Origin: JBJXFE01 sp046153875
Lineage (GTDB): Bacteria > Planctomycetota > Phycisphaerae > Phycisphaerales > UBA1924
Length of the DNA stretch: 64,000 nt
Direction of reading: 5' to 3'
Assembly: GCA_046153875.1 (NCBI GenBank)
Contig: JBJXFE010000013.1
Coordinates: 1 to 64,000 of the forward strand
Positions 16,408 through 24,328 of the stretch are shown here, piece by piece (position 1 is the first letter of the stretch; each line of letters begins with the position of its first letter). The translations under genes were made by a program, and so were the position numbers. The notes beneath the pieces are model-generated. The model was not told the origin of the DNA and did not search any database. It saw nothing but the letters and a program-made list of their open reading frames with translations.

Positions 16408-17779
16408 CGGGCGTGACCTCCAGGCCGCGGACCGGGTTATTGAAGACTCCGTGGACCGGGCGCGAGGGGCTGATCGCGCGGATCGCGACGGCGTTCTGTG
16501 CCCACGACAGCACGTCGTGGTGCAGGGCGTCGGTGCCGCGACCCACGCCGAACGTGGCGGTGTAGTCGCCGGGCTGGAGCTCCGGCCACCGGTACTCCAG
16601 GCGCACCACGTACCGCCCGGGCGACGGGAGCGTCACGAGCCCATCCTCCAGGCTCACCGTGTTGTCGCCGCAGATGGGGGTGCCGAGCCGATCGTTGACC
16701 ATGACGCCGAAGATGAGCGCGTCCAGCGGTTCGCGGGCGTGAACCATGTAGAAGCACAAGTACGAGTCCCCGGGCTTCAGGACGCCGACGGCCCGCCCGC
16801 TCGGGTCCGTGAGCGCGACGCGCTCGAGCGTGATTGGGCCGGTCGAGTGGGGGTCCCTGAGTTCGACCCAATCGATCTCGGCGGGTGCTTGCACGCCCGG
16901 GCTGTTGGGGCCGGTCAGCGTGCCCTGCAACGGCGATGGGCTCGACGCCCCGAAGTGCTGCCGGTGGACGAGGCCCGTGTAGAACGCGATCGCCTCGCGC
17001 GGCTGGCCCTCGAAGACCATGCGTCCGTGGTCCAGCACGATCACGCGCTCGCAGAGGCTCGCGACGGCGCGCAGGTCGTGCGACACCACGATCCGTGTGG
17101 TGTCCCGGAGTCGGTCGGCCATGAACCGGTGGCACTTCTGCTGGAAGAAAACGTCCCCGACGGCGAGGGCTTCGTCGATGACGAGGACCTCGGGCCGGAC
17201 GTGGGCCGATACGGCGAAGGCGAGCCGGACGTACATGCCGCTGGAATAGGTCTTGACCGGCTGGTCCACAAAGTCGCCGATGTCGGCGAACGCGACGATG
17301 TCGGGGAAGTGTGTGTCGATCTCGGCGCGCGACAGGCCCCGCAGGGCCCCGGCGATGTAGACGTTCTCCCGTCCCGTGAACTCCTTGTTGAAGCCCGCGC
17401 CGAGTTCCAGCAGGGCGGCCACCTTGCCCCGGACGGTCACGCGGCCCTCCGTCGGTGCCAGCGTTCCGGCCAGAACCTGCAGCAGTGTTGACTTGCCCGA
17501 CCCGTTGCGCCCGATGATCCCCAGGGCTTCGCCCGGGCGGAGTGTCAGTGAGACGCCGCGCAGAGCCCAGAACTCGCGGTGGAGCCGCCGACCGCGCAGG
17601 ACCGCTTGCTTGAACCGGTCGATGGGCCGGTCGTAGACGTGGTAGCACTTGCCCAGGCCCGCGACCTCGATCACGGGCTCGGGGTGAACGCCCGCGGCGC
17701 GCTGCGCCGCCGTGCGTGCGGGCGTCGCGCCGGCCGGCGCCGGCGGCCTGTCAATCATCCTCGGGCTCAGGGCGGTCAT
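16394..17779 (-). CDS. wzt: Polysaccharide ABC transporter ATP-binding protein with cargo domain (Wzt)
   Basis: The 461-residue ATPase of a polysaccharide exporter. The nucleotide-binding domain spans about residues 35-275: Walker A GRNGSGKST (90-98), Q-loop region LLELGAGFNKEFTGREN typical of Wzt/TagH, signature YSSGM (178-182), Walker B VLVIDEALAVGD (198-209) and the switch histidine in VVSHDL. The C-terminal ~160 residues form a beta-sandwich Wzt_C-type domain (VALTDPSGRAV, LIFGVMVNDRLGTPICGDNT, GRYVVRLEYRW), which in E. coli O9a binds the methyl/phosphate-capped glycan end. The ATG 17779 follows GGAG. It is first in the minus-strand glycan operon and diverges from wzm. Confidence 0.92.
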   Translation of the reverse strand: MTALSPRMIDRPPAPAGATPARTAAQRAAGVHPEPVIEVAGLGKCYHVYDRPIDRFKQAVLRGRRLHREFWALRGVSLTLRPGEALGIIGRNGSGKSTLLQVLAGTLAPTEGRVTVRGKVAALLELGAGFNKEFTGRENVYIAGALRGLSRAEIDTHFPDIVAFADIGDFVDQPVKTYSSGMYVRLAFAVSAHVRPEVLVIDEALAVGDVFFQQKCHRFMADRLRDTTRIVVSHDLRAVASLCERVIVLDHGRMVFEGQPREAIAFYTGLVHRQHFGASSPSPLQGTLTGPNSPGVQAPAEIDWVELRDPHSTGPITLERVALTDPSGRAVGVLKPGDSYLCFYMVHAREPLDALIFGVMVNDRLGTPICGDNTVSLEDGLVTLPSPGRYVVRLEYRWPELQPGDYTATFGVGRGTDALHHDVLSWAQNAVAIRAISPSRPVHGVFNNPVRGLEVTPVEPA

Positions 17780-17833
17780 GGGGCTCCGCGTGGGCGGCAG
17801 GGCTCGCCGAGCGGGGGGCGAGCGCGAACCTAG

Positions 17834-17839
17834 TATAGT
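17834..17839 (+). promoter_or_regulatory. Possible -10 element upstream of wzm
   Basis: TATAGT lies 33 bases before the wzm ATG in the 93-base divergent wzt/wzm spacer, which is locally AT-richer than its surroundings (CTAGTATAGTC). No convincing -35 hexamer is visible at 16-18 bases. Confidence 0.35.
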
Positions 17840-17872
17840 CTTCCTCTCCTGCCGCCCGGCTCGATCCGACCC

Positions 17873-18724
17873 ATGACGACGGTCGTCTACACAGACCAGC
17901 CCGAGCCGTTCGGGGTCCACCTGAGTCCGCGGCGGATGATCGGCGGCCTCTGGGCGCACCGCGGGCTCATCGTTCAGTTCGCCCGGCGCGAAGTCGCGTC
18001 GCGGTACCGCGGGCACACACTCGGCCCGCTGTGGACGGTGCTCCAGCCGCTGGCGCTCCTGGGCATCTTCACGTTCCTGTTCGCGGTCGTGTTTCGGTCG
18101 CGGTGGCGAACGGACGGGAGCATCGGTGAGGTCGCGCTCCAGATCTTCGCCGGGCTCATCGTGTTCGGGCTCTTCCGCGAGATGGCGGCGCGCGCGCCGG
18201 GGCTCGTGGTCGGGCACGCCAACTACGTCAAGCGCGTGGTCTTCCCCCTGCAGACCCTGCCCCTCATCGACCTGCTCGTCGCGCTCTTCACGTTCGCCGT
18301 GAGCCTGGGCGTGTGGCTCGTGGGCTGGGTTCTCATCGAGCGAGCCGCGCCGCACCCGACGATCCTGCTCGTGCCGCTGCTGATGGTGCCGGTGTGCCTG
18401 TCGGCCCTGGCGGTGAGCTGGACGCTCGCGGCGCTGGGCGTGTTCGTCCGCGACATCGCCAACATCACCGACCTGGCGCTGACCGTGCTGTTCTTCCTGA
18501 CGCCGGTCTTCTACAGCGCGGACAGAGTTCCGCCGCCCTACGACGTGCTCGTGACCATCAACCCGATCGCGCACGCGATCGGCGCGGCACGCTGGGCGAT
18601 GCTCGGCGGGCCGCCGCCCGATTGGGCGTGGTGGGCGGGGTACACGGTCGTGTCCGCCCTGCTGGCGGTCGGCGGGTACGCCGTCTTCATGAAGTCGCGC
18701 CGCGCGTTCGCGGACGTGCTCTGA
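17873..18724 (+). CDS. wzm: Polysaccharide ABC transporter permease (Wzm)
   Basis: A 283-residue ABC-2 type membrane permease, partner of Wzt. The N-terminus contains the family signature REVASRYRGHTLGPLWTVLQPL before the first membrane segment (GIFTFLFAVVF). Further segments are IFAGLIVFGLF, LIDLLVALFTFAVSLGVWLVG, ILLVPLLMVPVCLSALAVSW, LALTVLFFLTPVFYSA and YTVVSALLAVGGYAVF, six in all, matching Wzm/TagG topology. The sequence TNYVKRVVFP-like motif appears as HANYVKRVVFPLQTLP. It is transcribed divergently from wzt rather than alongside it, which is unusual because the two normally share an operon. Role: export of the lipid-linked glycan across the cytoplasmic membrane. Confidence 0.92.
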   Translation: MTTVVYTDQPEPFGVHLSPRRMIGGLWAHRGLIVQFARREVASRYRGHTLGPLWTVLQPLALLGIFTFLFAVVFRSRWRTDGSIGEVALQIFAGLIVFGLFREMAARAPGLVVGHANYVKRVVFPLQTLPLIDLLVALFTFAVSLGVWLVGWVLIERAAPHPTILLVPLLMVPVCLSALAVSWTLAALGVFVRDIANITDLALTVLFFLTPVFYSADRVPPPYDVLVTINPIAHAIGAARWAMLGGPPPDWAWWAGYTVVSALLAVGGYAVFMKSRRAFADVL

Positions 18725-18739
18725 CGCGCGGGTGGCACC

Positions 18740-20074
18740 CTACGCGGGATCGATCTCGAGCCAGCGGAAGTGGATGCCCACCGGACGCTGGTCCGGGTTC
18801 TTCGGGTCAAGGTCCGACGGGCGGGTGGTCCGTTCAACCTCGAACCGCAGGCGGGTGAACCCCGCGTTTCGCACCAGGACGGAGCGCGGGATGACGCCCG
18901 AAAAAATGCCCTGCCCCAGGTCGCCGTACTTGAGTTGGCTGAACGTGAGCGGCACCGGCTCCCCGTTCACCGACAGACGCAGGGTCGGGCGCAGGTCCGC
19001 CACCCACACCCCCGCATTGAACACGATCCGCAGGTCCCGCCCCGCGGCGAGCGCCAGGTCCATCGTGGCGTGCGGCGACGGGCCGGTCCACCGCGTCACG
19101 GGGCCCTCGGCCCGCGCCGACCGCACGTGCCACCCCTCGCCCAGGATGGCCTTGTCGAACCCGAATCGCACGCGCGACACGCGCTCCCGCGCCGCCCACG
19201 CCTCCGCGTAGCGGCGTTCGACCGCACCCGTGTCCAGCCCCTTGACCCGTTCGTCGAACCGCGCGGCGGCACGGTCGTACAGGGCGCGATCCAGCGCCGT
19301 GATCCGGTGGAGTTGCTCCCCAGCCCGCTCCGTCAGGTCGCCCTCGTCACGTTGCGTGCGTCGCGGGTTCAGCCTCGGCGGGGCGGACCGGGGTGGCCAG
19401 CCGAGCGTGTGGGCCGTGAGGCGCAGCGTCTCGTCGAACCGCTCCTGGATGCCGACGACGGCGAAGCGGTCCGCGCGATCGATCGCTCGATCCACGAGGC
19501 GCGGGTCCGAGTACTTGACCATCAGCGCGTCGTGGTCGCGGTCGCGCAGCTCCGAATGGTCCCAGTAGTCTTCCTGCACGCGGTCGAGGGCGAGGTGCCG
19601 CACCTGGAAGTTCGCCAGCTCGCTCATCCCGATCGGGCTGGTCACGTACTGCTCGAAGGTCCAGTCGCGGACGATCTCGTGGAGCCAGTCGCCCGGTGTG
19701 TTTCGCTGGTGATAGAAGTGGGAGAGCGACCGTGCCACGGGGTCGCGCAGCACCGTGACGATCGTGGGTTCGGCACGCAGCATCCCCGGCAGAAACCACC
19801 CGTGGTGCCCGGAGATGAGGCGGTAGCCGTCGAGCTCGCTGGGCGGGCGTGGGAGCAGCTCTTCGACGACCAGGTGCGGGCAGATCAGGTCCGCGTCGAA
19901 GTGGTCCTCGAGATACGTGCGGTAGCTCGTCCCGGCCGTCTTGGGAATGTGCAGAAAATACAGTGTCCCGCCGGGCTCTAGAACGGGGCCGCAGGCCGGT
20001 GGCTGCGACGCGGCGCCGCGCGCCGGCGTCGGGGGCGCCACTTCGATCGGCGATGAACGGGACACCGTCGGCAC
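18740..20074 (-). CDS. Sulfotransferase family protein with C-terminal beta domain
   Basis: A 444-residue PAPS-dependent sulfotransferase. The 5'-phosphosulfate-binding loop is LHIPKTAGTSYRTYLE (residues 41-56) and the 3'-phosphate-binding motif is TVLRDPVARSLSHFYHQ (about 107-123). Both match cell-surface carbohydrate sulfotransferases of the Sulfotransfer_2 type. A Tyr/Trp-rich segment WDHSELRDRDHDALMVKYSDP lies between. From about residue 300 there is a separate predominantly beta region with GEGWHVRSARAEG and RWTGPSP, a module seen in polysaccharide-locus proteins. The start is GTG 20074 directly after the stop of the M14 gene. Placed next to wzm, it probably sulfates the exported glycan. 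Confidence 0.84.
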   Translation of the reverse strand: MPTVSRSSPIEVAPPTPARGAASQPPACGPVLEPGGTLYFLHIPKTAGTSYRTYLEDHFDADLICPHLVVEELLPRPPSELDGYRLISGHHGWFLPGMLRAEPTIVTVLRDPVARSLSHFYHQRNTPGDWLHEIVRDWTFEQYVTSPIGMSELANFQVRHLALDRVQEDYWDHSELRDRDHDALMVKYSDPRLVDRAIDRADRFAVVGIQERFDETLRLTAHTLGWPPRSAPPRLNPRRTQRDEGDLTERAGEQLHRITALDRALYDRAAARFDERVKGLDTGAVERRYAEAWAARERVSRVRFGFDKAILGEGWHVRSARAEGPVTRWTGPSPHATMDLALAAGRDLRIVFNAGVWVADLRPTLRLSVNGEPVPLTFSQLKYGDLGQGIFSGVIPRSVLVRNAGFTRLRFEVERTTRPSDLDPKNPDQRPVGIHFRWLEIDPA

Positions 20075-21814
20075 TCAGCGGAGCTCCACGGTCGTTTCGA
20101 TCGTCCTGGCCTTCTGCGCCTCGTAGCGGAGGGTGAGCCGATCTCCCTCCTGACCCGACACGAAGTAGCGGTGGATCACGGAGCCGCGCCCCGGCACGCC
20201 GCCATCCACCTGCACCCGCCCCGGCTCGAATCGGACGAAATCTCCGGCCTGCCGATCGAGGAATGACCCCACGCGCCCGGAAGCCGAGACGGACGCCCCG
20301 GAGCCCTCGGCGGGCGCGCAAGTCAGCAGGTCGTTGCGCCCGATACCCTTCTGCCGCGCCAGGGCGCTGCGCGTCGGCATGGCCTTGGCGTTCCGGACCG
20401 ACGCCGTTACCGTCCACGCGCCCTCGCCGGTCTTCGCCACGTCCACGCGATCGAAGGAGAGCACCGGCATCTGGTCGGCGTGGAACATCGTGAACGCGAA
20501 GTTGCGGTGGCACTCCTCCTCGAGCATGAACGTCGGGGTGTTGCGGCTCGACCACTTGTTCTGCCCGCCGATCAGAACCTTGCCCCAGCGGGGGTGGTCG
20601 TACGCCGTGTAGTCCTTGAAGGTCTGCCCGAACATCAGGCGTTCGCGGAAGAGCTTCATCATGGCCTCATCCGGATCGGTGTGGGTGCGCTGAAAGATCA
20701 TCCCCGGGTTCATCATCTCGTTGGTGAAGCTGAAGACGCCCAGGGTCTCGCCCGTCCAGTTCACCATGCCGCCGTGGACCGTGTAGAGGTCGCGGTGGAT
20801 GACCATCATGCGGTAGTACGGCAGGAGTTGCTCTCCCGCCCGCTGGATCTCGTCGTACACAGCGACGTCCTGCCCGGGGAACAGGTTCTCGCGGAACGCC
20901 GCGCCGGGCCCGCGGAGGACCATGCCCCCCGAGTTGTGGTAGGACTGGACGCCGCCGATGTTCGGATGATTGAGGATGAACATCCCGGTGCCGAAGGTCT
21001 CGGGGTGGGCGAAGGGGTACGGCCCCGCGCCGAACTGGACGTACTCGGGCAGCCACCCGCCCGGGTAGCTGCGGTTCATGTCGTAGCCGCCGGGCCCGTC
21101 CTCGTTGATCTGCCCGTCGTCGTCGTTGTCGATTCCTTCGGACCCGACGAGGCTCCAGTCGCCTTTTTCGTCCGGCGGCACGCGCGTGAAGACGCGGGGA
21201 TCAAAGCGGTCGCGGATCCACGCGCCGCCGGCTTCCGCTTTCCACATCTGCGTGATGCTGCCGTCGCCGTCGAGGTCCTCGGGCGGGTCCTCGTCGATCA
21301 GCCCGTCGCGGTCGCTGTCCACGGGCGCCTGGTTGGAGCGCGACGAGCTGGAGTTGTTGACCTCGTTGAACCAGTACTCTCGCCCGTCCGGGTTGACCGA
21401 GACGCACAGGTAGAACGCGTAGTCCTTGAGCAGCTTGTCCACGCCCTCGACTTTGCCGGCGCCCTTGGTGAGGTACCACAGGGAATAGAGCACGACTTCC
21501 GCGGCCTGGATTTCGTTGCCGTGGACGTTGCCCTCGATGTACATCGCGGGCTTGGTCGAGTGCGCCCCGGTCGCGGGGTTGTTCACGATGGCGATCCACA
21601 TATCGCGGCCCTGCCCGCTCGTGCCCACGCGGCGCAGCTCGCAAACTTCCGGGTAGGCGGCCGCGATCGCCTTCATGTGCCCCTCGAGCTCGGCGTAGGT
21701 GTAGTAACGGTTGAACGCGATCGGCACCTTGCTCGGCACGTCGCCCTGGGCGAGCGCGACCCGAGCCGCCACGAGGCACACGATGCCGGCGAGGAACAGT
21801 CTCGTCATTGTCAT
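20075..21814 (-). CDS. Secreted M14 family zinc carboxypeptidase (intact active site)
   Basis: A 579-residue secreted peptidase with a signal peptide ending RVALAQG. Zinc ligands are in EGNVHGNE (H98, E101) and GGVQSYHNSGG (H293); substrate-binding Asn-Arg is in GGYDMNRSYP (N247, R248); the catalytic Glu is in GVFSFTNEMM (E366). Inserted between core strands are acidic Ca2+-binding-like loops, SDRDGLIDEDPPEDLDGDGS (about 167-186) and GIDNDDDGQINEDGPGG (about 227-243). The C-terminal ~130 residues look like a beta-sandwich. ATG 21814 overlaps the upstream M14 stop (ATGA) and has GGAGG at good spacing. Probable role: extracellular removal of C-terminal residues from peptides, possibly calcium-stabilised. 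Confidence 0.9.
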   Translation of the reverse strand: MTMTRLFLAGIVCLVAARVALAQGDVPSKVPIAFNRYYTYAELEGHMKAIAAAYPEVCELRRVGTSGQGRDMWIAIVNNPATGAHSTKPAMYIEGNVHGNEIQAAEVVLYSLWYLTKGAGKVEGVDKLLKDYAFYLCVSVNPDGREYWFNEVNNSSSSRSNQAPVDSDRDGLIDEDPPEDLDGDGSITQMWKAEAGGAWIRDRFDPRVFTRVPPDEKGDWSLVGSEGIDNDDDGQINEDGPGGYDMNRSYPGGWLPEYVQFGAGPYPFAHPETFGTGMFILNHPNIGGVQSYHNSGGMVLRGPGAAFRENLFPGQDVAVYDEIQRAGEQLLPYYRMMVIHRDLYTVHGGMVNWTGETLGVFSFTNEMMNPGMIFQRTHTDPDEAMMKLFRERLMFGQTFKDYTAYDHPRWGKVLIGGQNKWSSRNTPTFMLEEECHRNFAFTMFHADQMPVLSFDRVDVAKTGEGAWTVTASVRNAKAMPTRSALARQKGIGRNDLLTCAPAEGSGASVSASGRVGSFLDRQAGDFVRFEPGRVQVDGGVPGRGSVIHRYFVSGQEGDRLTLRYEAQKARTIETTVELR

Positions 21815-23727
21815 CGCGCGGCCTCCTGCAGCGTGACCTTGAATGCCTGTTCGCGCCCGAGCGAGGACGTGAACTTCACCTCGACGGTCGAGCCGGCGTC
21901 GCCCGTGACGACCCACTGGTGCTCGGCCGAGCCGCCCGAGCCGGGGATAGCCCAGAAACGCCCGGTTTTCGCGCCCGAGACGATCCGCGTCATCGGCACG
22001 TCGATGGTCACGAGGCTGGGCGGCGAGCGGCGTGCTTTCACGCCGATCGCGGGCATCGAAGGAAGGAAACCCGAGTTGGTCGCGCGGGCCGTGATCCGCC
22101 AGAGGGAGGGGCCGACCCGCTCCACGACGGGCGGCTCCATCGACACGCTCGGGAGCTTGGCGATGAGGGCCGCCACAACCTTGGTCTGCTCGTCGGCGAG
22201 TCGCGCGTGTTCCTCGGGCGGCGGGTTGAGCTTGAAGCCCGGGACGAACCCGCCGATCTCGATCTTGCCGAGTTGCGGGTGATCGAGGGGCTTCCACTCG
22301 ATGAACCCGGCCTTGTCGCGTTTCTCGTCGCTGTACTTGATCCACTTGGCATCGTCGGGGTCGCCCGGCTTCGCGTCGATGGCGGGCGTCGGGCTTGCGC
22401 CGCCACCGGGCCCGCCCAAGCGCCGTCCGCCGCCGCCCGGTCCTCCACCTCCTGGACCACCACCTCCGGGTTGACCGGCCCGACCCGCGCCGCCCGCGCC
22501 ACCCGGTGGGCCGCCACCGCCGGGCTGCCCCCCGCGTTCACGCGGGCGCTCGGCGGGTGGTTCGCCCCCACCCGGCTCCTTCTTCTCGTCGTCCGGCTTG
22601 GCGTCGTCTTTCTTGGGCTCCTCGGACTTCACAAGGTCGGGACGGACCCATACAGGCGTGGCGAACGTCCACACGCCGTGATGCGCGTACGACCAACCCT
22701 GGAGCGACCCCGCGTTGTCGACGGTCGGCGCGCCGGTCATCTTGGTGATGTCCTTGAAGGCCTTGGACACCTCGTCGTAGAACGGCTTGTCGCCCTCTTC
22801 AATCCCCGTCGGCACGCGCCCGGAGTCATCAAAGCGCGCGGCCTGCGGTACGTTGACCAGCGTGTCGTGCGGGCCCAGGACCAGCACAGCCGCGATGGCC
22901 TGGTGATCCGTCATGCCCTTCACGAAGGCGAGCATCTCGGGCTCGGAGAGCGGGTACGCGCCGATCCCGTCTCCCCATTCCTTCCAGCGGTAGGGCGCAT
23001 TGAGGTCGAACTCGACGCCGCCGCCCGCCGATCCGCCCGGCCCGTCCTCGTTGAATCGTCCGTCACCGTCGTTGTCGATCCCCTCGATGAACACCGCGTA
23101 CTTCGGCGACTCGCCCTTGGCGGCGTCGGGGGTCTTCATGAGCCGCTTGTCGGCCGGATCGTCGCACAAGGTCGCGGGCCAGGGTGATCCGGCCGCGGGA
23201 TCGACGACCCGCATCATCGTGATCGCGCCGTCGCCGTTGAGGTCTTCGGCGGGGTCTTCGTTCACCCGCCCGTCACGGTCGGCATCGCTCGGCCGCGGCG
23301 TGCGCGGGAAATCGGTCTTCGGGCGGCCCGCCTCGGCGTGCCAAGCGAACCCGTCGGGGTTGAGCATGGGGATCACCACGACGCTCACGCCCCGCAGGGC
23401 GTCCGCGTGCTGATCGGCGAGCCGCTCCGCGACGCCCAGGGCCGTCTCGACGCCGACAGCGTGCATCGGGTTCGCCCCCGCGACGATGACCAGCATGGGC
23501 CGCTGATCGGCGGGGATCGATCCCTCGGCCGGGGCGCTGCGATCCGTCAGCCGCACGATGTGGACCGCGCGGCCCTGGCGGCTCATCCCGATTGAGGCGA
23601 CCTCGACGAGGGTCGGGTGCTTCGCCGCGAGAGCATCCAGCCTCAGTTTGATCTCGGGCTGGGCGGCGCACGCCACCCCGAACATCATCATCCCGCCGAC
23701 GCCCGCACAGACCATGGCTCGATGCAT
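21811..23727 (-). CDS. Degenerate (catalytically dead) M14 carboxypeptidase paralogue
   Basis: A 638-residue secreted protein (start ATG 23727 after GGGGAGA; signal ending GVACAAQ) that aligns along its length with the downstream M14 enzyme, including the acidic loops SDADRDGRVNEDPAEDLNGD and GIDNDGDGRFNEDGPGG. Every catalytic position is changed: the HGNE zinc site reads ANPMHAVGVE, the NR pair is LNAP, SYHN is LGPH, and the SFTNE glutamate is replaced in TFATPVW. A Gly/Pro-rich linker of about 60 residues (about 385-445) is inserted before the C-terminal beta domain. It should bind rather than cleave peptides, or assist the active paralogue with which it is translationally coupled. Confidence 0.82.
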   Translation of the reverse strand: MHRAMVCAGVGGMMMFGVACAAQPEIKLRLDALAAKHPTLVEVASIGMSRQGRAVHIVRLTDRSAPAEGSIPADQRPMLVIVAGANPMHAVGVETALGVAERLADQHADALRGVSVVVIPMLNPDGFAWHAEAGRPKTDFPRTPRPSDADRDGRVNEDPAEDLNGDGAITMMRVVDPAAGSPWPATLCDDPADKRLMKTPDAAKGESPKYAVFIEGIDNDGDGRFNEDGPGGSAGGGVEFDLNAPYRWKEWGDGIGAYPLSEPEMLAFVKGMTDHQAIAAVLVLGPHDTLVNVPQAARFDDSGRVPTGIEEGDKPFYDEVSKAFKDITKMTGAPTVDNAGSLQGWSYAHHGVWTFATPVWVRPDLVKSEEPKKDDAKPDDEKKEPGGGEPPAERPRERGGQPGGGGPPGGAGGAGRAGQPGGGGPGGGGPGGGGRRLGGPGGGASPTPAIDAKPGDPDDAKWIKYSDEKRDKAGFIEWKPLDHPQLGKIEIGGFVPGFKLNPPPEEHARLADEQTKVVAALIAKLPSVSMEPPVVERVGPSLWRITARATNSGFLPSMPAIGVKARRSPPSLVTIDVPMTRIVSGAKTGRFWAIPGSGGSAEHQWVVTGDAGSTVEVKFTSSLGREQAFKVTLQEAAR

Positions 23728-23824
23728 GAGTCTCCCCGTAACCGCCGGGACGCGGCCCGGAGGGACCATTACGATAACAGGTCCAGGATGGGTGTTCCGG
23801 CAACCCGCAGGGGTTTCGTTCCGG

Positions 23825-24277
23825 TCAGCGACCCATGGTCGGAAGCTCAGCCACCTGCCATTCCAAACGCACGTTGGGGGAGAGCTGGGCGACGACGGCG
23901 CGGAGCGCGTCGAGGTCGGCCTTCTTCAGGACCCCCTGGATGAGCACGTGGCTGCTGACCCGTCCCTCGCTGGTCAGCACCGGCACGGCGGCCACCTTGC
24001 CCTCGAACCGCGGATCACCGCGAACCTTCTGCGCGAACTCTCTGGCGAAGTCGTTGGGGCCGCGGATCACCGGCATGACCCGCTCGATGGGTTCGCCGTC
24101 GGCCTTCGGCTTCTCAACAGCGTGGGACGGCTGTCCGCCGATCAGCAGGCTGACGACCAGCACGACAACCGCAAGGACCAGCAGGCTCGCCGCGATGATG
24201 AGGTGCCGTCGGCCCGCGGGCGACTTGCGGTACAGGTCCCACTCGAACTTGAGCTTTTCGATGTCCTTGGCGGCCAC
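23825..24277 (-). CDS. Single-pass membrane protein, hypothetical
   Basis: A 150-residue protein starting at GTG 24277 with a cytoplasmic N-terminus (KDIEKLKFEWDLYRKSPAGR) and one membrane helix at about residues 26-47 (LIIAASLLVLAVVVLVVSLL). The remaining ~100 residues would be periplasmic and contain VRGDPRFEGKVAAVPVL and SSHVLIQGVLKKADLDALRA, a small alpha/beta arrangement. No family recognised. TACACT ends six bases before the GTG, and there is no ribosome-binding site, so the message may be leaderless. It stands between the M14 pair and nadE on the same strand. Confidence 0.6.
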   Translation of the reverse strand: MAAKDIEKLKFEWDLYRKSPAGRRHLIIAASLLVLAVVVLVVSLLIGGQPSHAVEKPKADGEPIERVMPVIRGPNDFAREFAQKVRGDPRFEGKVAAVPVLTSEGRVSSHVLIQGVLKKADLDALRAVVAQLSPNVRLEWQVAELPTMGR

Positions 24278-24283
24278 AGCGCA

Positions 24284-24289
24284 AGTGTA
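24284..24289 (-). promoter_or_regulatory. Putative -10 hexamer (TACACT) for the 23825-24277 gene
   Basis: TACACT on the minus strand, followed by six bases and then the GTG start. The start has no Shine-Dalgarno sequence. The spacing places the transcription start at or next to the start codon. Confidence 0.45.
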
Positions 24290-24328
24290 CCGCCCGCCGC
24301 GGCGGGCGTTGCCGTGGTGCGGGCGGTC

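Noticed and set aside
20480..22282. Plus-strand open frame of 600 codons opposite the M14 pair
   Set aside because: Antisense shadow with Val/Glu/Arg bias typical of reversed GC-rich coding sequence.
22385..22580. GC-rich direct repeats in the 21811-23727 gene as a possible mobile repeat
   Set aside because: They encode an in-frame Gly/Pro-rich linker and look like simple codon-level low complexity.
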